A DNA stretch of 64,000 nucleotides, taken from Monodelphis domestica. Lineage: Eukaryota; Chordata; Mammalia; Didelphimorphia; Didelphidae. Below the pieces are notes generated by a model. The model was given only the letters and a program-made list of their open reading frames with translations. It ran no database searches and was not told the DNA's origin. The position numbers and the translations under genes are program-made. Shown in pieces: positions 57,813 through 64,000 of the stretch. The stretch is from contig NC_077227.1 in the NCBI RefSeq assembly GCF_027887165.1, positions 539,138,389 to 539,202,388 on the forward strand. The letters are read 5' to 3'. Position 1 is the stretch's first letter, and every line of letters starts with the position of its first letter.

Positions 57813-57888
57813 ACTTGTCTAATGTAAAAATGAATACTTTTATAGATAATGCAGGGTTACCTGGAAGGTGTTAAAAACTTCTTTAGTG

Positions 57889-58013
57889 TTTTTTTTTTAA
57901 ACCTTTACCTTCCGTCTTGGAATCAATACTGTGTATTGTCCAAGGCAGAAGAGTGGTAAGGGGTAGGCAATGGGGGTGAAGTGACTTGCCCAAGGTCACA
58001 CAGCTAGGAAGTG
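57889..58013 (-). repeat. WSINE1/SINE-1_MD-type CORE-SINE, 5'-truncated
   Basis: Antisense from a T-run and 'aaacctttaccttccgtctt' to 'ggtcacacagctaggaagtg', where it stops. ctttagtg at 57881-57888 and 58014-58021 is its duplication, so truncation happened at insertion. Confidence 0.9.
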
Positions 58014-58089
58014 CTTTAGTGTTTTTTTTTAATACATCAATGCATCTGCTTTCTGGAATGTAGGTATTCCCTCCAACAGGGCAGATCAT

Positions 58090-59025
58090 AACAAAAGCAT
58101 TCTTTCTTACTCTGTGTGACTATCCATGCCATCCATAAATCTTCCTTCCTATGCTGAAGCCCTTCTTCTTAGTCCTCTTGATGTTACATGAATACTAATG
58201 AAGCATAGGGACTGCTTCTCCCTTACTGTCACTATATGACTGTCACTATATGGCCAATCTCTCTTCCCAGACATATATTTCTCTGATGATGTCCTTTATG
58301 CCACAGCCTATGCACAAATTTTCATAAGTATTATGATAGAATCCACCAAACATCACTTCTTTGTCCGATGTATGACCTACAATCTAAATTCTTCAGAGTT
58401 GGTGTTCTATAACTTTGGGCCATGTAGCATCATTGGAAGAATACTGATGTTAAAATCACGAGCCTTTTGTTTCAAGAAGTCTGGGGTCTTAAAAGCACAA
58501 TTTCCCAAAAGCAATCCAGCCTGATCTAGCCTTACTGTTTACTTTTGAGTTTAAATCACTGGTTCATCCACACTGTCTATTTAGGGGATGTATCTTCTGA
58601 TAGACTCCAGATGAGCTTGTCTATCTAATGGCAAATCATAATCAAAGTAATAGGCATTCTTCATCCATTGAACTTTTCTTGTATAGATAGGCCAAATGTT
58701 TGTGTGTGTGTGTGTGTGTGTGTGTGATTATGGATCTAATTTGAGAGGCTCTCCAATATCCCAGGGCTTGATGTCATACTTACAGTGTCATTTATAAAGA
58801 GGATCATCAGGAACGTTGCAATCTATAGGGAATCCCTCTTTTATATGAATTCTGGTCACAATCATACTGGACTTGTTTCATGACAGTGGAAAACAACTTT
58901 GGTGAGAAAACATTTTCCTATTTTTGCCTCCCTTGATATTAGTCAGAAATTCATTGTACCAAAGTGGCTCTGTTATTATACCTTTCAAGCTCTCTAGTAT
59001 TGTTTTTTTTTACCTAAGTGTTGGG
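58090..59025 (-). repeat. RTE-clade LINE, C-terminal reverse-transcriptase region
   Basis: The minus strand translates, through several stops, into blocks in the RTE order: A-F-G-K-I-K-S-A-L-K-T, then F-N-I-S-I-L-P-M-M-L-H-G, then E-E-F-R-L with V-I-H-R-T, then G-I-K-D-I-I-R-E-I-Y. Same group as 15540-16085. A (TG)n tract at 58697-58727 is embedded. Upstream (58730-59020) is probably more of the ORF but less clear. Confidence 0.7.
58697..58727. repeat. (TG)n microsatellite
   Basis: About 15 TG units in the RTE remnant. Confidence 0.95.
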
Positions 59026-59553
59026 TACACCAGTCTTAAAGTTAAGGTTTTGTCCTACTAAGCTAAATGGCTTTTTATAAACAAAAAGCAATAAGCACGT
59101 TGGGAGGTTGTATTCTCTAACTTCATTCAGCCACCTCTAAAGAAGCGTTCTACAGTATAATCTTATTTACAAATGTCTGCCTTTCCCTTTTCACAATTTG
59201 ATCAAGCATGTATATATAGATTATGGGAAAGTAGGCATATAGGCATATAGTTATTGATTTAACAGATGTGTCTCATTTGCAAAAGGAAACTGGGGCAGAT
59301 GAAAAGGATCTGAACTACAAGGTGATGGTCAATCACCTAGCACTCCCCTTACAGGTCAAAGTCTCCTCATAGTGATCCATGAGTCTTTCCCTCTAAAAGA
59401 TTCAGGGATTAGCATTTCTTCCAATAACAAACTAATAGTTAAACTTTGATATGATAATCATAACAATAGCAACCCCTGTAATAGAAATTTCAGCAAATCC
59501 CTGTTCTTGCCCTGCAAAAGATAGAGGGGGATTTGGAGGTTCATTAGCTTAAA
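59026..59553. other. unassigned sequence
   Basis: Nothing recognised in about 530 bp. Confidence 0.45.
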
Positions 59554-59568
59554 AAATACCTATTGCCT

Positions 59569-59897
59569 GCTATCCACCTCCAGAAAAAGAACTGTTGGAG
59601 TCAGAATGAAGATCAAAACATGTGATTTTTCGATTCTTTATTTAGGTTTATGTTTTGGGGTTTTGGTTTTATAAGGTTTTATAAGATTTTTTTATAATTT
59701 TTTATAATTTTATAAGATTACTTACAAAAATGGACATTTTGGAAATATATTTTTTATGATAATACATGTATAACCCAGATTGAATTGCCTGCCAACATCG
59801 GAAAGGAAGGGAGGGAGATGAGTTTGATTATAGAATTTAGGAAAACTTGTGTGGAAATTTGTTATTACATGTAATTAGTAATACATATTTTAACAAT
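59569..59897 (+). repeat. L1 3' UTR insertion, 5'-truncated
   Basis: Begins 'tatccacctccagaaaaaga' and runs through 'tgtataacccagattgaatt' and 'tgtggaaatttgttattaca' to an A-rich end. Duplication aaatacctattgcct (59554-59568) and aaatacctattacct (59898-59912), 14 of 15. Only about 330 bp of the L1 3' end was inserted. Confidence 0.9.
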
Positions 59898-59912
59898 AAA
59901 TACCTATTACCT

Positions 59913-60399
59913 CCAAACATTCTGTTCCCGGTGGGATAAGAGGAATCCTTACAACATAGGCTAGGAAAACAGGAGACCAGCCATACAGGGGATAATCACA
60001 GTGTAGCAGTAGGCAAATAAAGGGTTGGGTCCTGGGTTCCCACACACTGGGCTGCACATCATTTCTACAGAAATGATAGCTATAGCATACTCCAGTTTCC
60101 TGTGTTCCCCTGACTGCTTGCTCTGGTCAAAAGGACAGAAATGATCTTTCACCCAGCATTATCTGCCTCAAAAGATGAAGGGGATTACTGCCTACACAGT
60201 TTCAGGTCCTGGAAAGGGGATTATGCACATGTTTGCAGTCATGCTAGTTTATATCTCTTCACTGCCTCCATGCATGTTGCTCTGTATATTCTTTTATTCC
60301 TTCTTCACTTTTAACTTCTGAACATTAACTTGCACCTTGTATTATTTCTACAACTCCAAATCAAAACAGGCAATGCTGACCAACTGGAAAAAAATGTCC
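59913..60399. other. unassigned sequence
   Basis: No repeat or gene recognised. Confidence 0.45.
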
Positions 60400-62530
60400 C
60401 TCGCAGGGCTTGCAGTCCCTGTAGAAATTCTATCCCCAAGATTTTGAAACTACATGCCAACAAACACATTCTGTACATCCTCCCCCTCACTAAAATTTTA
60501 CAGTCTCTCCTCTTCACGTGCTACTGAACAGAGCTAGAGGAAGTCATCCAACTGAGCTGACTGGGTTAATTACAAATGTATATTATTTAATCTCAGCGGG
60601 GTTCTTGATGCAACAAGACAATCCTTTTGCCCCATCAAAAAGTACTCCCAAACTCCTCTTTCTCTTTGAGCCACTCTCATCTCTCTCCTCTCTTAATAGA
60701 GGACCTTCTCTCTTACTGTGCTGAGGAAAATGAGGCCATTCCACATGAGCTATTCTTTCCCTTATTTCTTTATCTCACAACCTCTTGACATAATTGCCCA
60801 CTGTATTTCTTACTTGGTCCTCTTTTACTTCATTTTGATGAAATGACCTTGACAAGGTTATTTGCTCTATCTGTGCCTTTACTCTCTCTTCTCCTTTTCT
60901 CAATTAAAATGCCCCTTCAGCTGTATACTTTCTCGAGACTTTGCTCTCTCCCTAGCAAACTGGTTCTTTCCCCACCTCCTTCAAAACAAAAAATAACCCC
61001 CTCAAAAAATGTTCTTAATTATCTTAAAAAAAAATTCCAAAGCACAAAACCTTCACCAATTTATCAAATCTTCTCAGGCTATTCTCATTTCTTTTCTATT
61101 TCTCATTGAAAAAAAAGCTCTCCATACTATGCCTTTCCTTCCTCACCTCTCACTCATTTGTTCCTCAGACTTTTGCCATCTATCTCCTGCTCTCATCACT
61201 TAACTGAAATGGCCATCTTTGAAATTATCAAAGACCTTTTAACTGCTAACTCTGATGGTCTTGTTTCAGTCTTCTTTCTTTTCAACTGACAGCATTTGAC
61301 TATGCTGACCATTACCCATTTTTCCTGAATATTCTACTCTCTGGGTTTTTATAATACTTGTTTTGTTGTTATTGTTGTTGAGTCCAACTCTACATGAGTC
61401 CATGTACTTTTCCCAACTCTACATGAGTCCATGTACTTTTGTCCATGAGGTTTTCTTGGCAAAGATATTGGAGTGGTTTGCCATTTCCTTCTCCAATGGG
61501 TCCTTATTTTACAAAAGAGAAAATGAGGCAAAAAGGGTTTAAGTGACTTGCTCAGAGTGACATAGTCAGATCTTTCTGGCTCTAAGCTCAGTGCTGCTCC
61601 CAAGTTTTATAACACTACTTGCTTCCAGTCCCCCTCCACCCTGTCTGACCATTGCTTATCTGTTTCTTTTGCTAGATCACCATCAATATCATGCCCCATA
61701 ACTCTGAATATATCCCCAAACTCTGTCCTGTGTCCTCTTTTCTTGTGTCTAATGTCTCTTGGTGACCTCATCAGTTCCCATGGGTTTAATGATCATTTTT
61801 ATGCAGATGATTCTTTTCTGAGCTCCAGTCCTACCTCATTAAACTAGGTGATCTAGTAAAATTTAAAAATCATTATATATAAAACAGAACTCATTATCTT
61901 TCATGCAAAGCCTCCTCTCTTTCTCTCAAGTGCAGCACTATCTTTTCAGTCTCCCAGGTTAATAACCTTGGCATTCTTCTTAACCTTTCATCTTCTTCCC
62001 TTACATCACACAGCCAATTGGTTGCCAAATCTTGCAATTTCTACCTCTACAACATCTCTCACATCCCACATCTATCTCTTCTTACAGCTATCAGCCTTGT
62101 TTAGGATTTCATCACTTCTATCCTAATTTCATTGTTCATCAGACTCCTTCATCATGTCCCAGAAAACTCTTCATCCTAGAAAATCACTTCAGCCTGAAAT
62201 TCATAACTAAGAAGTACTCTCAGTCTTTGTAGCCTCTTTCTCTTGTTAGAGAGCTCCTCTAAGAACCGCTGTTTAAGGAAAGTGTCCAGGCCAGTTATCT
62301 CTTTATTTCTCACTAGGCTACAATCCAAACTCCTCCACCATGCCTAAAATGGGAACCTTTCCTCAACCCCTCCTTTCAGCTGCCTTTTATGAGTTCTCTT
62401 AACCCTATTAGAATGTAAGCTCCTTCTGGGAAGGCACTGTCTGCTTGTATTTGTGTTCCCAGCACTTAACACAAGTGCCTGACCTATATTTAGTAAGTTC
62501 TGGTTAAATGCTTCTTGACTGACTAATTGA
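60400..62530 (+). repeat. L2 LINE, long plus-strand copy, split by MAR1
   Basis: The order runs from the region before the reverse transcriptase (about 60400-61200) through a degraded D-S-I-x-x-F-D-Y-A-D-H block (about 61285-61315) and an intact Y-A-D-D at 61800-61811 to the 3' end 'agtgcctgacctatatttag' near 62500. Many stops and indels. About 2.1 kb including the MAR1 SINE. Confidence 0.8.
61359..61602 (-). repeat. MAR1-type SINE with internal 29-bp tandem duplication
   Basis: Antisense RTE-like tail and core: 'gttgttattgttgttgagtc', 'gaggttttcttggcaaagat', 'ggtttgccatttccttctcc', 'agagaaaatgaggc', 'gtgacttgctcagagtgaca'. The unit starting 'ccaactctacatgagtcc' occurs at 61384 and again at 61413. 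Confidence 0.85.
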
Positions 62531-62619
62531 TCTCTCATTCTCAAGTCCCTCCCCAGGGTAAGTAGTCTCTCCTCCACAGAACAGAAAAAGATATTTTTTT
62601 AACATTGATATGACCTACT

Positions 62620-63098
62620 ACCCTAATCAAACTCCACTTCCCTATTGCCTTTAGGATAAAATGTAAACTATTTGGCTTTTAAAGCCCTTCACGATTTTGC
62701 CTCCTATATTTTCATTATTCCCTTTCCTATACTTTATAATCCAATCAAACTGTACTTCTTTCTGTTAGTCACACAGCACTATACCTCATCCCACCATTTC
62801 CATGTTTTTACACTGGCCATCCCCAAGTGTGGAATGCATCCTCCTTACCTCCACCTCATACATTCACTCACATTCACTTCTTTCAAGACACAGATTGAGT
62901 ATCAAATTCCCTAGAAAGCCTTTCTTGCTCCTCCCCAAATGGCAGTGTTTTCCCTTCCTAACTCCTTTGTATTTATTTTGCATTTATTCTGTAATTATGA
63001 ACTCCTTGAAAGAAGAGATTTTTTTTATTTTTGTCTTTATGTCCACAGCACCAGAACAATACTTCATAGATAACAGGCACTCAATAAATATATAGTTG
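62620..63098 (+). repeat. L2-like LINE 3' end, second copy
   Basis: 'ttccctattgcctttaggat', 'aaagcccttcacgattttgc', 'cacactggccatc'-like, 'gaactccttgaaagaagaga' and 'caggcactcaataaatatat'. A separate element from the L2 ending at 62530. Confidence 0.7.
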
Positions 63099-63351
63099 TT
63101 TGATTACAGGAAGTACACTGGGATATTTGTAAATATTTATCTTGTACCACAAATGATCTGTAGGCCTTCCTCTTAAATCCTCAGCAACTGGCACAGAGCA
63201 TTGTTCATATTAGGAACTTAATAATGAATGATAAATTTTCAATAACACACTCTCAAGTTGAGTCTTATTCTTGTCTCATCTAAGCTCCTAATTATTTTAC
63301 TTTAATTAATTTGTTTATTTGTTATTAAAATACACAGGCAACTCCACCTAA
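63099..63351. other. unassigned AT-rich sequence
   Basis: Nothing recognised. Confidence 0.4.
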
Positions 63352-63755
63352 AATGATTAGGGGAACAGGAAAAGAATCTATGTATTCTAAAATATTTACA
63401 ACATCTCTCTTTGTGGTGGCAAAGAACTGGGAATTGAAGGCATGCTCATCAATTGGAGAATGGCTAAACAAGTTGTGGCACAAGATGATGATGGAATATT
63501 ATTGCACCAAAAGAAATGCCAAGCATGTTAATTTTGGAAAATCATAGAAAGGTCTACATGAAATAATGGAGTGAAATGAGTAGAACCAAGAGAACATTAT
63601 ATACAGCAGCATAAATATTGTTTGAAGAATGACTTGTGTATGTCTATCTCCAGAGAAAGAACTGATAAATAGATATAAATAAGACAGTTTTATATATACA
63701 TGTATCTTTATTTCAAATGGTGCCTTCTCTAATGGAGAGAGGGGAGGGAGTTACT
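63352..63755 (+). repeat. L1 3' part (older subfamily)
   Basis: A 64-codon open piece (63353-63547) reads as ORF2 C-terminus: L-F-V-V-A-K-N-W-E, then S-I-G-E-W-L-N-K and M-M-E-Y-Y-C. The 3' UTR follows with a G-rich tract at 63738-63752. Confidence 0.8.
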
Positions 63756-64000
63756 TAAGCTCCGAGTTCTTGAATGTGAAAGCAGTTTGTCAGTATAACC
63801 CTTCAAAGACAGAGTGAACTTGTTTGTAGATTTTGACATTGCATTCTTATATTCTGTACTGATAAAATGTAACTTCATTCATGTCAACTGTTCTTCATGT
63901 TTTATTCTACTTTATGAATTCTTGGTTCCTATTGGATAGCACTAACTGATGTTCTGTGAACTTGACATTCTGTCACCTTTCTGTCTTCACACAAAATATC
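63756..64000. other. unassigned sequence at window end
   Basis: Nothing recognised. Confidence 0.4.

Noticed and set aside
60843-61109. Open frame resembling a hydrophobic small protein
   Set aside because: Part of the long L2 copy, pyrimidine-rich strand.

Overview
The window reads as non-coding DNA from a metatherian (marsupial) genome. The base is AT-rich, and the repeat set is typical of marsupials: many CORE-SINEs of the WSINE1/SINE-1_MD kind, MAR1-type SINEs with an RTE tail, THER1/MIR relatives, L2, CR1/L3 and RTE LINEs, Charlie-like hAT transposons, several solo-LTR-like fossils, and a marsupial-type L1. Opossum and Australian marsupials carry close relatives of these families, so I cannot name the species. 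Family names come from recognising diagnostic stretches by eye, not from a database search. I see no host protein-coding gene, tRNA, rRNA or CRISPR array. Nearly every open frame of 60-250 codons is a LINE piece, a shadow of a LINE frame, or low-complexity sequence.

Layout. 1-9 kb: mostly unassigned sequence with scattered SINEs, L2 pieces and a CR1/L3 reverse-transcriptase piece. 9-11 kb: a long antisense L2. 11-15.5 kb: a TC/AC microsatellite and a possible old LTR. 15.5-18.5 kb: RTE LINE tail, tetranucleotide repeat, MAR1 SINE, a GC-rich hAT and a twin-primed L1. 19-22 kb: L2, old L1 and SINEs. 22-26 kb: mostly unassigned. 26-29 kb: a three-layer nest (SINE in LTR in L2). 29-34 kb: SINEs, hAT, CR1/L3 and an old L1. 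34-36 kb: two neighbouring LTRs in opposite directions. 37-38.2 kb: a hAT that keeps the end of its transposase. 38-49 kb: L2, L1, SINEs and an LTR inside a SINE. 50-57 kb: an essentially full-length L1 on the minus strand with target-site duplications and an LTR inside its ORF1. 57-64 kb: L1, RTE and L2 remnants.

The only extended coding potential is the minus-strand L1 (ORF1 coiled coil; ORF2 endonuclease and reverse transcriptase), which carries several inactivating changes. The best-supported observations are structural: clear target-site duplications, nested insertions that order the elements in time, a twin-priming L1, a YY1-like site at the L1 5' end, and a hAT transposase C-terminal fragment. 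I found no evidence for a new multi-gene system. The weaker leads are a 7-nt exon-sized gap between strong splice signals near 0.8 kb, a 3'-UTR-like minus-strand stretch near 49 kb, and an antisense open frame across the L1 5' UTR.
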